In this document: one piece after another, positions 53,722 to 64,000 of the stretch
Position numbering within the stretch: position 1 is the stretch's first letter
Layout of the letters: each line of letters begins with the position of its first letter
Assembly: GCF_013375155.1 (NCBI RefSeq)
Contig: NZ_JABXOF010000009.1
Span: 227,468 to 291,467, forward strand
Direction: 5' to 3'
From: Serratia ureilytica
GTDB taxonomy: Bacteria; Pseudomonadota; Gammaproteobacteria; Enterobacterales; Enterobacteriaceae
DNA length: 64,000 bases
Made by a program: the position numbers and the translations under genes
Notes under the pieces: generated by a model
Seen by the model: only the letters and a program-made list of their open reading frames with translations
Told to the model about the DNA's origin: nothing
The model's database searches: none

Positions 53722-55590
53722 ATGAGCGCAGAGCATAAGCAGTCCCTATCGGCGGTAACCCTGGCTGCCATCGGCGTGGTCTACGGTGATATCGGCACCA
53801 GTCCTCTCTATACGTTGAGAGAGTGTTTCTCCGGCCATTACGGCTTCGATGTTCGTCCAGACGTGGTTTTCGGCTTCCTGTCGCTGATTTTCTGGATGCT
53901 GATCGTGATCGTTTCCCTCAAATATCTCACCTACGTGATGCGGGCGGACAACGCCGGCGAAGGCGGCATTTTGACGCTGATGTCGCTGGCCGGGCGCAAT
54001 ACCTCGGCGCGCACCACCGCAGTGCTGGTGATACTGGGCCTGATTGGCGGCAGCTTCTTCTATGGCGAGGTGGTGATCACCCCGGCGATCTCGGTGATGT
54101 CGGCGATAGAGGGGTTGGAAATCGCCGCGCCTGCGCTCGACGCCTATATCGTGCCGCTCTCGATTCTGGTGCTGACCCTGCTGTTCGTTATCCAAAAACA
54201 CGGCACCGGCAGCGTCGGCAAGCTGTTCGCCCCGGTAATGCTGTTGTGGTTCATCGTGTTGGCGGTGCTGGGCGCGCGCAGCATCATTTCGAACCCGGAA
54301 GTGCTGCAGGCGCTGAATCCCAAATGGGCGCTCAACTTCTTTATGGAATATAAGAAGGTGTCGTTCTTCGCGCTGGGGGCGGTGGTGCTGTCGATCACCG
54401 GCGTTGAGGCGCTGTATGCCGACATGGGGCACTTCGGCAAGTTCCCGATCCGCCTGGCTTGGTTCACCGTGGTGCTGCCTTCGCTGGTGCTCAACTACTT
54501 CGGCCAGGGGGCGTTGCTGCTGAAAAACCCTGAAGCGATCAAAAACCCATTCTTCCTGCTGGCGCCCGACTGGGCGCTGATCCCGCTGCTGATTCTGGCA
54601 ACCCTGGCAACGGTCATCGCCTCGCAGGCGGTGATTTCCGGCGTCTTCTCGCTGACTCGCCAGGCGGTGCGCCTGGGGTATTTGTCGCCGATGCGCATCA
54701 TTCACACCTCGGAAATGGAATCCGGCCAGATCTACATTCCGGTGATCAACTGGACGCTGTATATCTCCGTGGTGCTGGTGATCATCGGCTTCGAACACTC
54801 CAGCAACCTGGCGGCGGCGTACGGCATCGCCGTCACCGGCACCATGGTGCTGACCAGCATACTGGTCACTTCGGTGGCGATTAATAACTGGCACTGGAAC
54901 CGCTTCCTGGCGATCGGCATCGTAACCATCTTACTGATCATCGACGTGCCGATGTTCTCCGCCAACGCCCTGAAGCTGTTCTCCGGCGGCTGGCTGCCGC
55001 TGACCCTGGCGCTGGTGATGTTCATCATTATGACTACCTGGAAGAGCGAGCGTTTCCGCCTGTTGCGTCGTCTGCATGAGCACGGCAACTCGCTGGAGGC
55101 GATGATTGCCTCGCTGGAGAAATCGCCGCCGGTACGGGTGCCGGGCACCGCGGTCTTCTTGTCGCGCGCCACTAACGTCATTCCTTTTGCGCTGTTGCAT
55201 AACCTGAAGCACAACAAGGTGCTGCACGAGCGCGTGGTGCTGCTGACGCTGCGCACCGAGGATGCGCCTTACGTGCACAACGTGCGCCGGGTGACCATCG
55301 AGCAGCTGTCGCCGACCTTCTGGCGGGTGGTGGCCAGCTACGGCTGGCGCGAAACGCCGAACGTGGAGGAAGTGTTCCACCGCTGCGGGCTGGAAGGGTT
55401 GCCGTGCCGCATGTCGGAGACGTCGTTCTTCATGTCCCATGAATCGCTGATCCTCACCAAGCGGCCATGGTACCTCTACCTGCGCGGCAAACTGTTCGTT
55501 GCTCTGAGCCGCAATGCGCTGCGCGCGCCGGATCAGTTCGAAATCCCGCCGAACCGGGTCATCGAGCTCGGCACGCAGGTCGAGATCTAA
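53722..55590 (+). CDS. kup: potassium uptake protein Kup
   Basis: A 622-residue KUP-family K+/H+ symporter, identical in length to E. coli. It has 12 membrane segments beginning with the signature [17 protein letters not shown], then [11 protein letters not shown] and [15 protein letters not shown], and a cytoplasmic C-terminal domain ([19 protein letters not shown]). The ATG at 53722 is used over an upstream in-frame one by family match. A strong terminator follows. Confidence 0.98.
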   Translation: MSAEHKQSLSAVTLAAIGVVYGDIGTSPLYTLRECFSGHYGFDVRPDVVFGFLSLIFWMLIVIVSLKYLTYVMRADNAGEGGILTLMSLAGRNTSARTTAVLVILGLIGGSFFYGEVVITPAISVMSAIEGLEIAAPALDAYIVPLSILVLTLLFVIQKHGTGSVGKLFAPVMLLWFIVLAVLGARSIISNPEVLQALNPKWALNFFMEYKKVSFFALGAVVLSITGVEALYADMGHFGKFPIRLAWFTVVLPSLVLNYFGQGALLLKNPEAIKNPFFLLAPDWALIPLLILATLATVIASQAVISGVFSLTRQAVRLGYLSPMRIIHTSEMESGQIYIPVINWTLYISVVLVIIGFEHSSNLAAAYGIAVTGTMVLTSILVTSVAINNWHWNRFLAIGIVTILLIIDVPMFSANALKLFSGGWLPLTLALVMFIIMTTWKSERFRLLRRLHEHGNSLEAMIASLEKSPPVRVPGTAVFLSRATNVIPFALLHNLKHNKVLHERVVLLTLRTEDAPYVHNVRRVTIEQLSPTFWRVVASYGWRETPNVEEVFHRCGLEGLPCRMSETSFFMSHESLILTKRPWYLYLRGKLFVALSRNALRAPDQFEIPPNRVIELGTQVEI

Positions 55591-55600
55591 CCCGCCTGAC

Positions 55601-55628
55601 AGGGGCTCAGCTAGGCTGAGCCCCTTTT
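55601..55628 (+). terminator. rho-independent terminator of kup
   Basis: GGGGCTCAGC (55602-55611), TAG, GCTGAGCCCC (55615-55624), followed by four T. Confidence 0.88.
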
Positions 55629-55652
55629 GTTTGCGCTTTCTCCGTGCGCGAA

Positions 55653-55676
55653 CGAAACGTTTCGATGACGATCACA
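55653..55676 (+). promoter_or_regulatory. distal RbsR palindrome with overlapping possible CRP site
   Basis: CGAAACGTTTCG (55653-55664), a perfect 12-base palindrome of the LacI/RbsR type. Adjacent bases 55661-55676 carry one good CRP half-site (TCACA) and one poor half, so a CRP site is possible but weak. Confidence 0.65.
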
Positions 55677-55730
55677 CTTCTGCATTGTCCGGGTTGCCTT
55701 CCCCTGCCGTTTTTTTACACTCCTCCAGAG

Positions 55731-55746
55731 AGCGAAACGTTTCGCT
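55731..55746 (+). promoter_or_regulatory. RbsR operator of rbsDACBKR
   Basis: AGCGAAACGTTTCGCT, a perfect 16-base palindrome ending 14 bases before the rbsD start. It fits the enterobacterial RbsR operator core and should block transcription or early elongation when ribose is absent. Confidence 0.85.
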
Positions 55747-55760
55747 AGCGGAGTGAGAAG

Positions 55761-56180
55761 ATGAAAAAAGGCGTATTACTGAATTCCGACGTGTCTGCCG
55801 TGATTGCCCGGTTGGGGCATACCGATCAGCTCACCTTGTGCGATGCGGGTTTGCCGATACCGGCGGTGACGCAGCGCATCGATCTGGCGCTGACGCAGGG
55901 CGTGCCGACCTTCATGCAGGTGTTCGCGGCGGTCACCCAAGAGATGCAGGTAGAAAGCGCCATCCTGGCGGAAGAAATCGTGAAACAAAATCCGTCGCTC
56001 CACGAGGCATTGTTGGCTGAACTGACCGCACTGGGCCAACGCCAGGGCAATACCATCGGCGTGCGTTATATCAGCCATCAGGCGTTTAAAGCGCAAACCG
56101 AGCACAGCCGGGCGGTGATCCGCAGCGGGGAGTGTTCGCCTTACGCGAACGTGATCCTGTGCGCCGGCGTAACTTTCTGA
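55761..56180 (+). CDS. rbsD: D-ribose pyranase
   Basis: A 139-residue RbsD/FucU-family mutarotase, the length of E. coli RbsD. It starts [22 protein letters not shown] with the catalytic His20 region, followed by CDAGLPIP and a C-terminal [10 protein letters not shown]. It converts beta-pyranose to beta-furanose ribose for the kinase RbsK. It is first in the operon, seven bases before rbsA. Confidence 0.97.
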   Translation: MKKGVLLNSDVSAVIARLGHTDQLTLCDAGLPIPAVTQRIDLALTQGVPTFMQVFAAVTQEMQVESAILAEEIVKQNPSLHEALLAELTALGQRQGNTIGVRYISHQAFKAQTEHSRAVIRSGECSPYANVILCAGVTF

Positions 56181-56187
56181 GGCGTTT

Positions 56188-57693
56188 ATGCAACCTTTAC
56201 TGCAACTGAAAGGGATTGATAAAGCCTTTCCCGGCGTGAAGGCGCTTTCCGGCGCCGCTCTCAGCGTTTATCCCGGCAAGGTGATGGCGCTGGTGGGGGA
56301 AAACGGCGCCGGGAAGTCCACCATGATGAAAGTGCTGACCGGCATCTATCAGAAAGACGCCGGCAGTCAGTATTTTCTCGGTAAAGAGGTGGCGTTCAAC
56401 GGGCCTAAAGATTCGCAGGAAGCGGGCATCGGCATTATCCATCAGGAGCTGAACCTGATCCCGCAGCTGACGATTGCGGAAAACATCTTCCTCGGCCGCG
56501 AGTTCGTCAACCGTTTCGGCCGCATTGACTGGAAGCGCATGTACGCCGAGGCCGATCGCTTGCTGGCGCGCCTCAACCTGCGCTACAGCAGCCACCGGCT
56601 GGTGGGCGAGCTGTCGATTGGCGATCAGCAGATGGTGGAGATTGCCAAGGTACTGAGCTTCGAATCGAAAGTGATCATCATGGACGAACCGACCGATGCG
56701 CTGACCGACACCGAAACCGCCTCGCTGTTCAAGGTGATCAACGAGCTGAAGGCCGAAGGGCGCGGCATCGTCTATATCTCACACCGTCTGAAAGAGATCT
56801 TTGAAATCTGCGACGACGTGACGGTATTTCGCGACGGGCAGTTCATCGCCGAGCGGCCGGTGAGCGAGCTGCAGGAAGATTCGCTGATTGAAATGATGGT
56901 CGGTCGCAAGCTGGAAGAACAATACCCGCGCCTTGATTTACCGCGCGGGGAAAAGCGGCTGGAAGTCAGTCATCTTTCCGGACCCGGCGTTGAAGACGTC
57001 AGCTTTACGCTGTATCGCGGTGAGATCCTCGGCGTGGCCGGCTTGATGGGCGCCGGGCGCACCGAATTGATGAAGATTCTGTACGGCGCCGCGCCGCGCA
57101 AGGCCGGCACCGTCAACCTCGACGGCCGCGAGGTAGTCACCCATTCGCCGCAGGATGGATTGGCGAACGGCATCGTCTATATCTCGGAAGACCGTAAGCG
57201 CGACGGCCTGGTGCTGGGCATGTCGGTAAAGGAAAACATGTCTCTGACCGCGCTGCGCTACTTCAGCCGCGCCGACGGCAGCCTGAAACAGGCCGACGAG
57301 CGGCAGGCGGTGGGGGACTTCATCCGCCTGTTCAATATCAAAACGCCGTCGATGGAGCAGCCGATAGGTCTGCTTTCCGGCGGCAATCAACAGAAAGTGG
57401 CGATCGCCCGCGGCCTGATGACCCGGCCGAAGGTGCTGATCCTCGATGAGCCGACGCGCGGCGTCGATGTCGGGGCGAAAAAAGAGATCTATCAGTTAAT
57501 CAACCAGTTCAAGCAGGAAGGGCTGAGCATCATTCTGGTGTCTTCGGAAATGCCGGAGGTGATGGGCATGAGCGATCGCATTCTGGTGATGCACGAAGGG
57601 CATCTCAGCGGCGAGTTCCCGATTGAACAGGCCACCCAGGAAGCGTTGATGGCGGCAGCCGTCGGCAAGCAATACGGCGTAAAGCAGGAGTAA
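56188..57693 (+). CDS. rbsA: ribose ABC transporter ATPase RbsA
   Basis: A 501-residue tandem ABC ATPase. The first domain has Walker [10 protein letters not shown], signature-like [13 protein letters not shown], and [10 protein letters not shown]; the second has a degenerate Walker A ([10 protein letters not shown]) and a strong signature [14 protein letters not shown]. The degenerate site is usual in RbsA and MglA. It energises ribose import through RbsC. Six bases separate it from rbsC. Confidence 0.97.
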   Translation: MQPLLQLKGIDKAFPGVKALSGAALSVYPGKVMALVGENGAGKSTMMKVLTGIYQKDAGSQYFLGKEVAFNGPKDSQEAGIGIIHQELNLIPQLTIAENIFLGREFVNRFGRIDWKRMYAEADRLLARLNLRYSSHRLVGELSIGDQQMVEIAKVLSFESKVIIMDEPTDALTDTETASLFKVINELKAEGRGIVYISHRLKEIFEICDDVTVFRDGQFIAERPVSELQEDSLIEMMVGRKLEEQYPRLDLPRGEKRLEVSHLSGPGVEDVSFTLYRGEILGVAGLMGAGRTELMKILYGAAPRKAGTVNLDGREVVTHSPQDGLANGIVYISEDRKRDGLVLGMSVKENMSLTALRYFSRADGSLKQADERQAVGDFIRLFNIKTPSMEQPIGLLSGGNQQKVAIARGLMTRPKVLILDEPTRGVDVGAKKEIYQLINQFKQEGLSIILVSSEMPEVMGMSDRILVMHEGHLSGEFPIEQATQEALMAAAVGKQYGVKQE

Positions 57694-57699
57694 TCAGAT

Positions 57700-58668
57700 A
57701 TGAGTTCCCAGACTATCGCAGCTAAGCGCTGGTTCAGTAAAGAGTGGCTGTTAGAGCAGAAGTCGTTGATTGCGCTGCTGGTGCTGATCGCCGTGGTCTC
57801 TTCCATGAGCCCGAACTTCTTCACCCTGAACAACCTGTTCAATATTCTGCAGCAGACCTCGGTGAACGCCATCATGGCTGTGGGGATGACGCTGGTGATC
57901 CTCACGTCCGGCATCGATCTGTCGGTGGGATCGCTGTTGGCCCTGACCGGCGCGGTGGCGGCATCGATCGTCGGCTTTGAGGTCAACGCGCTGGTGGCGG
58001 TGGCGGCGGCACTGGCGCTCGGCGCTGCGGTTGGCGCCTGCACCGGGGTGATCGTCGCCAAAGGCAAAGTGCAGGCCTTTATCGCCACGCTGGTGATGAT
58101 GCTGCTGCTGCGCGGCGTCACCATGGTGTACACCAACGGCAGCCCGGTCAACACCGGTTTCACCGACGTGGCCGACACCTTCGGCTGGTTCGGCATCGGC
58201 CGTCCGCTGGGCGTGCCTACGCCGATCTGGATCATGGCGATCGTGTTCATCGCCGCCTGGTATATGCTGCACCATACGCGCCTGGGCCGCTATATTTATG
58301 CCCTGGGCGGCAACGAAGCGGCGACCCGCCTGTCCGGTATCAGCGTCGATAAAGTGAAGATTATCGTCTACTCGCTGTGCGGCCTGCTGGCGGCGCTGGC
58401 GGGGGTGATCGAAGTGGCGCGCCTGTCGTCGGCGCAGCCGACCGCCGGCACCGGCTATGAGCTGGACGCCATCGCCGCCGTGGTGCTGGGCGGCACCAGC
58501 CTGGCCGGCGGCAAGGGCCGCATCGTCGGCACGCTGATCGGGGCGCTGATCCTCGGCTTCCTGAACAACGGCCTGAATTTATTGGGTGTTTCTTCCTACT
58601 ACCAAATGATCGTGAAGGCAGTGGTGATACTGCTGGCGGTTCTGGTAGATAACAAAAGCAACAAGTAA
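57700..58668 (+). CDS. rbsC: ribose ABC transporter permease RbsC
   Basis: A 322-residue permease of the BPD_transp_2 family (E. coli 321) with about ten membrane segments. Signature parts include SGIDLSVGSLLALTGAV and the docking loop ALGGNEAATRLSGISVD. It forms the homodimeric channel for RbsA. Confidence 0.97.
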   Translation: MSSQTIAAKRWFSKEWLLEQKSLIALLVLIAVVSSMSPNFFTLNNLFNILQQTSVNAIMAVGMTLVILTSGIDLSVGSLLALTGAVAASIVGFEVNALVAVAAALALGAAVGACTGVIVAKGKVQAFIATLVMMLLLRGVTMVYTNGSPVNTGFTDVADTFGWFGIGRPLGVPTPIWIMAIVFIAAWYMLHHTRLGRYIYALGGNEAATRLSGISVDKVKIIVYSLCGLLAALAGVIEVARLSSAQPTAGTGYELDAIAAVVLGGTSLAGGKGRIVGTLIGALILGFLNNGLNLLGVSSYYQMIVKAVVILLAVLVDNKSNK

Positions 58669-58689
58669 CCTCCCCCTACAGGAATCACG

Positions 58690-59580
58690 ATGATGAAAAT
58701 GAAAAAACTGGCAACCTTAGCCTCCGCCATCGCGCTGAGCGCTACCCTGAGCGCCAATGCCATGGCCAAAGACACCATCGCGCTGGTGGTGTCCACCCTC
58801 AACAACCCGTTCTTCGTCTCGATGAAGGATGGCGCACAGCAAGAGGCCAACAAGCTGGGCTACAACCTGGTGGTGCTGGATTCCCAGAACAACCCGGCGA
58901 AAGAGCTGGCCAACGTGCAGGATCTGATGGTGCGCGCGCCCAAGCTGCTGTTGATCAACCCGACTGACTCCGACGCGGTGGGTAACGCCATCAAGATGGC
59001 CAACCAGGCTAAGATCCCGGTCATCACGCTGGACCGCGTGGCGAGCAAGGGTGACGTGGTGAGCCACATCGCTTCGGACAACCGCGTGGGCGGCAAAATG
59101 GCCGGTGATTTCATCGCCAAGAAAGTGGGCGCCGATGCCAAGGTGATTCAGCTGGAAGGCATCGCCGGCACTTCCGCCGCGCGTGAACGCGGTGAAGGCT
59201 TCAAGCAGTCGCTGGATCAGAATAAATTCAAACTGTTGGCCAGCCAGCCGGCCGATTTCGATCGCACCAAGGGCCTGAACGTGATGCAGAACCTGCTGAC
59301 CGCGCACCCGGATGTGCAGGCGGTGTTCGCCCAGAACGATGAAATGGCGCTGGGTGCGCTGCGCGCGCTGCAAACCGCCGGTAAAACCGACGTGATCGTG
59401 GTAGGCTTCGACGGCACCGCCGATGGCGTGAAAGCGGTCGAAGGCGGCAAGCTGGCGGCGACCGTGGCGCAGCGTCCCGATCAGATCGGCGTGATCGGTG
59501 TGGAAACTGCCGATAAAGTGCTGAAAGGCGAAAAAGTGCCGGCGACCATCCCGGTCGATTTGAAACTGGTCACTCAGTAA
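58690..59580 (+). CDS. rbsB: periplasmic D-ribose-binding protein RbsB
   Basis: A 296-residue type I periplasmic binding protein. The signal peptide covers about residues 1-26 (ending SANAMA), the mature protein begins [15 protein letters not shown], and ligand residues lie in [25 protein letters not shown] and [11 protein letters not shown]. It delivers ribose to RbsAC and, in E. coli, to the Trg chemoreceptor. An alternative ATG lies one codon downstream (58693). Confidence 0.98.
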   Translation: MMKMKKLATLASAIALSATLSANAMAKDTIALVVSTLNNPFFVSMKDGAQQEANKLGYNLVVLDSQNNPAKELANVQDLMVRAPKLLLINPTDSDAVGNAIKMANQAKIPVITLDRVASKGDVVSHIASDNRVGGKMAGDFIAKKVGADAKVIQLEGIAGTSAARERGEGFKQSLDQNKFKLLASQPADFDRTKGLNVMQNLLTAHPDVQAVFAQNDEMALGALRALQTAGKTDVIVVGFDGTADGVKAVEGGKLAATVAQRPDQIGVIGVETADKVLKGEKVPATIPVDLKLVTQ

Positions 59581-59641
59581 GTCATACCAGCGCCATCGGA
59601 ACGGGGCGTTTACGATGGCGCGCAATTCAGGAATCAATGCG

Positions 59642-60568
59642 ATGGAAACAGGTAAGCTGGTGGTTCTTGGCAGCATCAATGCCGACCATATCCTCAATAT
59701 TGAACAGTTCCCCCACCCGGGCGAAACGGTGATCGGGAAACAGTATAAGGTGGCGTTTGGCGGCAAGGGCGCGAATCAGGCGGTGGCGGCCGGGCGCAGC
59801 GGGGCGAAGATCGCCTTTATCGCCTGCGTGGGCGCCGACGATATCGGCGAACGTGTCCGCCGGCAGCTGGCGAGCGATCGCATTGATACCCAACCGATTG
59901 AAGCCATCGCCGACAGTACCACCGGCGTGGCGCTGATCTTCGTCAACGCCGAAGGCGAGAACGTGATCGGCATCGATGCCGGCGCCAACGCCGCGGTAAC
60001 GCCGGATTACCTGGCGCGCTACCAACAAAAAGTGATCGATGCCGATGCCCTGCTGATGCAGCTGGAGTCGCCGCTGGAGACGGTGATTGCCGCCGCCCGC
60101 CTGGCGAAGCAACATCACACGCAGGTGATCCTCAACCCGGCCCCGGCGCGTGAGCTACCTGACGAGCTGCTGGGCATGATCGATATGATCACCCCGAATG
60201 AAACCGAAGCCCAGCGCCTGACTGGCATTGCCGTGGACAGCGACGCCGATGCGGCGCGCGCGGCGCAGGCGCTGCACGACAAAGGCATCGCGACGGTGAT
60301 CATCACCCTCGGCAGCCGCGGCGTGTGGCTGAGCGAAAACGGCAACGGCAAACGGGTGCCCGGCTTCAAAGTGCAAGCGGTGGATACCATCGCCGCCGGC
60401 GATACCTTTAACGGTGCGCTGGTGACTGCCCTGTTGGAAGGCAAAGTCATGGCCGACGCGGTGCGTTTCGCCCATGCGGCGGCGGCGATCGCCGTGACCC
60501 GCCCCGGCGCGCAGCCTTCGGTGCCGTGGCGTGAAGAGATCGACGCCTTCTTGCAGCAGCAGGGGTGA
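59642..60568 (+). CDS. rbsK: ribokinase
   Basis: A 308-residue PfkB-family kinase (E. coli 309). The start [16 protein letters not shown] at 59642 matches the family; nine upstream codons in frame do not. Conserved parts are [13 protein letters not shown] near residue 42, the K+-site and ATP region [16 protein letters not shown], and the catalytic [13 protein letters not shown] with the base Asp. It makes ribose 5-phosphate. It lies 61 bases after rbsB. Confidence 0.97.
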   Translation: METGKLVVLGSINADHILNIEQFPHPGETVIGKQYKVAFGGKGANQAVAAGRSGAKIAFIACVGADDIGERVRRQLASDRIDTQPIEAIADSTTGVALIFVNAEGENVIGIDAGANAAVTPDYLARYQQKVIDADALLMQLESPLETVIAAARLAKQHHTQVILNPAPARELPDELLGMIDMITPNETEAQRLTGIAVDSDADAARAAQALHDKGIATVIITLGSRGVWLSENGNGKRVPGFKVQAVDTIAAGDTFNGALVTALLEGKVMADAVRFAHAAAAIAVTRPGAQPSVPWREEIDAFLQQQG

Positions 60569-60572
60569 TCCT

Positions 60573-61574
60573 TTGGCCACCATGAAAGATGTCGCCCGCC
60601 TGGCGGGCGTTTCAACCTCTACCGTGTCGCATGTGGTCAACAACAATCGCTTTGTCAGCGACAGCGTGCGCGACAAGGTCATGGCGGCCGTGGAACAGCT
60701 GAACTATGCGCCTTCCGCGCTGGCGCGCAGCCTGAAGCTCAATCAGACGCGCACCATCGGCATGCTGGTGACCGCCAGCAACAACCCGTTTTATGCCGAA
60801 GTGGTGCGCGGCGTGGAGCGCAGCTGTTATGAACGCGGCTACAGTTTAATCCTGTGCAATACCGAAGAAGACGCCGCGCGCATGAACCGCAGCATGGAGA
60901 CGCTGCTGCAAAAGCGCGTCGACGGTTTGCTGCTGATGTGCACCGAAAACCACCGACCATCGCAAGATGCTCTGAGCCGTTACCCGTCACTGCCGATCGT
61001 GATGATGGACTGGGCGCCGTTCGAGGGCGCCAACGACATTATTCAGGATAACTCGCTGCTGGGCGGTGAGATGGCGACCGATCATCTGATCGCCCGCGGC
61101 TACCGCAAGATTGCCTGCATCGCCGGCCCGCAGGATAAAACCACCGCTCGCCACCGGCTGGAAGGCTACCGCAACGCGATGCGTCGCGCTGGATTGCCGG
61201 TTCCGCCAGGGTATGAAGTGCATTGCGACTTTGAGTTTGAGGGCGGGGTGAACGCCATGCGCCAACTGCTGGCGCTGGATGAGCCGCCGCATGCGGTGTT
61301 TGCCGGCAACGACGCGGTGGCGGTAGGCGTTTATCAGGCGCTGTATCAGGCCGGGCTTTCCGTGCCGCAGGATATGGCGGTGATGGGCTACGATGACATT
61401 GAGTTGGCCCGTTATCTGGCGCCGCCGCTGAGCACCATTCATCAGCCGAAGGATTCGCTGGGCGAGCTGGCGATCGATGCGCTGATCAACCGCCTGCAAA
61501 ACCCGGAGCGTGCTCCCCAGGTGCTGGTGCTGACGCCCGAGCTGGTGGAACGCGCCTCGGTGGGCCACCGTTAA
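60573..61574 (+). CDS. rbsR: RbsR, LacI-family repressor of the ribose operon
   Basis: A LacI/GalR-family regulator of 333 residues. The N-terminal helix-turn-helix is [20 protein letters not shown] with the hinge helix [10 protein letters not shown]; the ribose-binding core follows ([43 protein letters not shown]). A TTG start at 60573 gives L/MATMKDV, the same N-terminus as E. coli RbsR, and has AGGGG seven bases upstream; the ATG at 60582 is 16 bases from that site. It begins four bases after rbsK and overlaps hsrA tail-to-tail by four bases. Confidence 0.93.
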   Translation: MATMKDVARLAGVSTSTVSHVVNNNRFVSDSVRDKVMAAVEQLNYAPSALARSLKLNQTRTIGMLVTASNNPFYAEVVRGVERSCYERGYSLILCNTEEDAARMNRSMETLLQKRVDGLLLMCTENHRPSQDALSRYPSLPIVMMDWAPFEGANDIIQDNSLLGGEMATDHLIARGYRKIACIAGPQDKTTARHRLEGYRNAMRRAGLPVPPGYEVHCDFEFEGGVNAMRQLLALDEPPHAVFAGNDAVAVGVYQALYQAGLSVPQDMAVMGYDDIELARYLAPPLSTIHQPKDSLGELAIDALINRLQNPERAPQVLVLTPELVERASVGHR

Positions 61575-62986
61575 CTGGCCGCCTTCGCTTCTTTCTTGCT
61601 TTCCTGGCCGCTGATCAAGTTGCGGCCATCTTTCCTTCTCAGCAACATAAATACCAGCGCCGACGCCACGGTGACGATCCCCATGGTGATAAAGGTGTAA
61701 TGGAAGTGGTCGATCATCGTGCCTAACGACAGGGATTCGTAAAAACGCAGCACCGCCGCGCTGATCGCTACGCCGAAACTGATGGACAGCTGTTGGGTGA
61801 CCGCCAGGACGCTGTTGCCGGCGCTGGCGTTGGCGTCGTTCAAATCCGCCAGGCTGATGGTATTCATGGCGGTGAACTGGGTGGACATCGCCATGCCCAG
61901 TACGAACAGCGGCAGGATCATCAGCCACAGCGGCATGCCTGGGCTCTGCAGGGCGAACTGCGCGATCAGCGCTCCGATGATAACGGTGATGCCGACCAGC
62001 GTTTTACGGTAGCCGAACCAGCGCAACACCTGAGTGACGGTGGATTTCGCCATCAGCGAGCCGATGGCGGTCGGTGCCATCATGCAGCCGGCGACGATCG
62101 CCGTGTAGCCAAATCCCACCTGCAGCATGAGCGGCATTAAAAATGGCACGCAGCCGGTGCCCAACCTGGACGCGACGTTGCCGGCGATGCCGACCGAGAA
62201 GGTGCGGGTTTTGAACAGGTCGAGGCCGATCAGCGGCTGAGGATGACGGCGGGCGTGCGCGATGTAGCCGAACAGCATCACGAAGCCGCTGAGCAGAATG
62301 CCCAGCGAAACGTAGCTCGCCAGCACCCGCTCGCCAAACAGCTCCAGCCCGGTGGAGATCAGCACCAGGCTCAGGCCGAACAGCATAAAACCCAGAAAAT
62401 CGAAGCGGCGCTTGGGCGTGGTGAAGTCCGGCATGTATTTGCGCGCATAGAAGATGCCGAGCAGGCCGATAGGGATATTGATCAGGAAAATCCAATGCCA
62501 GGTGGCGTAGGTCACCAGCCAGCCGCCCAGCAGCGGCCCCAGAATCGGCCCGACCAGGCCGGGCATGGTGACGAAGTTCAGCACCGGCAGCAGTTCGCTG
62601 CGCGGGTAGGCGCGCAGCAGCGCCAGTCGCGCGACCGGCATCATCATCGCGCCGCCGATGCCCTGCAGCACGCGAGAGGCAACCAGCACGCTCAACGTGG
62701 GGGAGAGGGCGCACAACAGCGAACCGAGGGTGAATAACGTGACGGCGAAGATGAACACGCGGCGGGTGCCGAAGCGGTCCGCCAGCCAACCGCTGACTGG
62801 GATCAGCATCGCCACCGTCAGCGTATAGCTGATGACGGCAGATTGCATCGCCAGCGGCGAGTGCCCGAGGCTGTGGGCGATCGCCGGCAGCGCCGTGTTG
62901 AGGATGGTGGCGTCCAGCGCCTGCATAAAGAACGCCATTGCGGCGATCCACGGGAGTCCTGCCATACTGCGCGCGGATTGGGTCAT
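61571..62986 (-). CDS. hsrA: HsrA (YieO), DHA2-type MFS drug transporter
   Basis: A 471-residue major facilitator with 14 membrane segments (E. coli HsrA 475). Motifs include the DHA2 first segment [14 protein letters not shown], the loop [13 protein letters not shown] and the antiporter motif [12 protein letters not shown]. It is probably a proton-coupled exporter; in E. coli overexpression affects homocysteine-related behaviour, and the physiological substrate is unclear. Position between rbsR and yieP matches E. coli. Confidence 0.92.
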   Translation of the reverse strand: MTQSARSMAGLPWIAAMAFFMQALDATILNTALPAIAHSLGHSPLAMQSAVISYTLTVAMLIPVSGWLADRFGTRRVFIFAVTLFTLGSLLCALSPTLSVLVASRVLQGIGGAMMMPVARLALLRAYPRSELLPVLNFVTMPGLVGPILGPLLGGWLVTYATWHWIFLINIPIGLLGIFYARKYMPDFTTPKRRFDFLGFMLFGLSLVLISTGLELFGERVLASYVSLGILLSGFVMLFGYIAHARRHPQPLIGLDLFKTRTFSVGIAGNVASRLGTGCVPFLMPLMLQVGFGYTAIVAGCMMAPTAIGSLMAKSTVTQVLRWFGYRKTLVGITVIIGALIAQFALQSPGMPLWLMILPLFVLGMAMSTQFTAMNTISLADLNDANASAGNSVLAVTQQLSISFGVAISAAVLRFYESLSLGTMIDHFHYTFITMGIVTVASALVFMLLRRKDGRNLISGQESKKEAKAAS

Positions 62987-63053
62987 GGTCGGTCCTGGTT
63001 AAATGGTCGTCTCTCCCTCATCTCTTTCTTCTATCTATAAGCGGGGAGCGTGT

Positions 63054-63743
63054 CTAGTCTTTCTCTTTCAGCAAAACTTGGCAGGCGACGAGGGCGCCTG
63101 CGCTGTCTCCGGCGAGTATCGCATCGACGATAGCCTGATGGTGGCGCAGCTTGATCACTTCATTGCCTGTAATGGCGCGGAAGTAACTCTGATACACCGA
63201 ACTGAACAGGTTAGCGAACGAGGTCAGGAACGGATTACCGCTGGCCTCGTAGATGAGCTGGTGGAATTGGGTATCGACCTGGATCCAGCGCTCGCGATCA
63301 AACTGGGTATGCAGCGCGCGCATCTCCGCCATCAGCTCCGCCAGCAGTTTGGTTTGCTGCGGGCTGGCGTGGTCTGCCGCCAACGCGCAGGCCTGCGGTT
63401 CCAACGAGGTGCGCAATATAAGGAAATGTTGCATCACCTGATCGAAGTTTTCCCGCGTCATCCACCAGGTCAGTAAATCCTGATCGAGGAAATTCCATTG
63501 GCTTTGCGGCATCACGCGGGTGCCAATGCGCGGGCGCGGCAACAACATGCCTTTGGCGGCTAACATCTTTACCGCTTCGCGCACCGCTGTGCGGCTGACG
63601 CCGAATTGCTCGCCCAGTTCCATTTCACCGGGCAGGATGCTGCCGGCCTGATAATCGCCCGCCAGAATTTGTTGGCCGAGTTTCTCTGCAAGCAGATAAG
63701 AAAGATTGCGTTGGGCGGCCTGTTGTTGTGCATTTAACGGCAT
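63054..63743 (-). CDS. yieP: YieP, FadR-type GntR regulator
   Basis: A 229-residue GntR/FadR-family transcription factor (E. coli YieP 230). The winged helix-turn-helix is YLLAEKLGQQILAGDYQAGS plus GVSRTAVREAVKMLAAKG; the C-terminal FCD ligand domain contains the metal-type histidines (DTQFHQLIYEASGNPFL, KLRHHQAIVDAIL). It likely senses a small acid; target genes are not read from this sequence. It lies between hsrA and the rRNA operon, as in E. coli. Confidence 0.93.
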   Translation of the reverse strand: MPLNAQQQAAQRNLSYLLAEKLGQQILAGDYQAGSILPGEMELGEQFGVSRTAVREAVKMLAAKGMLLPRPRIGTRVMPQSQWNFLDQDLLTWWMTRENFDQVMQHFLILRTSLEPQACALAADHASPQQTKLLAELMAEMRALHTQFDRERWIQVDTQFHQLIYEASGNPFLTSFANLFSSVYQSYFRAITGNEVIKLRHHQAIVDAILAGDSAGALVACQVLLKEKD

Positions 63744-64000
63744 GGCTGCGGATCCTTACTGACATCGTTATTTCTATTTTACTCCAGCGATCGCCAGCTT
63801 TTATGGCTGTTTGCCTGAAAAAGTGACATAAATTCGCCGCTTTTTCGCTCTTTTGCCGAAAAAATCCGCGCTTGAAAAGTTTTTTGCATTTAGGGGTTGC
63901 GGCCCGCCGAGAACTCCCTATAATGCGCCTCCACTGACCGGGAACAACGACTGACAAGCCGCCGGGTCAGCGAGAGAAAAGCGAAATAAACGCTTGACTC
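63744..64000 (+). promoter_or_regulatory. rRNA operon upstream region and promoters P1 and P2 (cut)
   Basis: P1: TTGCGG (63897-63902), 16 bases, TATAAT (63919-63924), then the GCGCCTCCACTGA discriminator found at enterobacterial rrn P1 promoters. An AT-rich UP-element-like run lies at 63870-63892. At the right edge TTGACT (63994-63999) fits the -35 of P2. The 16S gene would begin to the right of the window. Position after yieP corresponds to E. coli rrnC. Confidence 0.9.

Overview
This window is a chromosomal segment of a GC-rich member of the Enterobacterales, most likely a Serratia of the S. marcescens type. It contains the replication origin oriC (about 48.03-48.28 kb) and the dnaA-dnaN-recF-gyrB cluster. 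Gene order is close to that of E. coli around 84 min (yidE-ibpBA-yidQR, yidA-gyrB-recF-dnaN-dnaA, rpmH-rnpA-yidD-yidC-mnmE, pst-phoU, glmUS, the atp operon, rsmG-mnmG, mioC-asnC-asnA, ravA-viaA, kup, rbs, hsrA, yieP, rrn). The tnaCAB and bgl genes found in E. coli are absent. The genus call is inference from gene order and base composition; the gene identities rest on the protein sequences.

Layout. 1-7 kb: truncated yidE, the small heat-shock pair ibpBA behind a sigma-32 promoter and two ROSE-like RNA thermometers, yidQ, yidR, then a lineage-specific dehydratase/cyclodeaminase pair. 6-13.3 kb, minus strand: yidA, gyrB, recF, dnaN, dnaA. 13.3-13.9 kb: divergent dnaA/rpmH control region with two DnaA boxes, many GATC sites and two readable rpmH promoters. 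13.9-17.8 kb, plus strand: rpmH, rnpA, yidD, yidC, mnmE. 17.9-22.1 kb: accessory interval with a metallo-beta-lactamase-fold hydrolase, an amino-acid permease, an unrecognised AT-rich gene, a very odd class II (serine-like) tRNA gene with a 12-bp anticodon stem, and a yieE-like phosphopantetheinyl transferase with altered active-site residues. 22-29 kb: chrR, a hydrolase-fold secreted protein lacking its nucleophile, the adenine permease, a Nudix enzyme, yieH, and an amino-acid ABC importer without its own ATPase. 29-38 kb: phoU-pstBACS under tandem Pho boxes, glmS and glmU. 37.7-48 kb: complete F1Fo ATP synthase operon, rsmG, mnmG, then oriC. 48-55.6 kb: mioC, asnC, asnA, viaA-ravA, kup. 55.6-61.6 kb: rbsDACBKR with two RbsR palindromes. 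61.6-64 kb: hsrA, yieP, and a strong rRNA operon P1 promoter running off the right edge.

Most of the window is core genome: replication initiation, translation and tRNA modification, membrane insertion, phosphate uptake, energy conservation and amino-sugar synthesis, as expected next to the origin. The best candidate for something undescribed is the interval 18.7-21.1 kb, where the aberrant tRNA, the unrecognised protein and the permease sit together. No CRISPR array, insertion sequence, integrase or prophage gene was seen.
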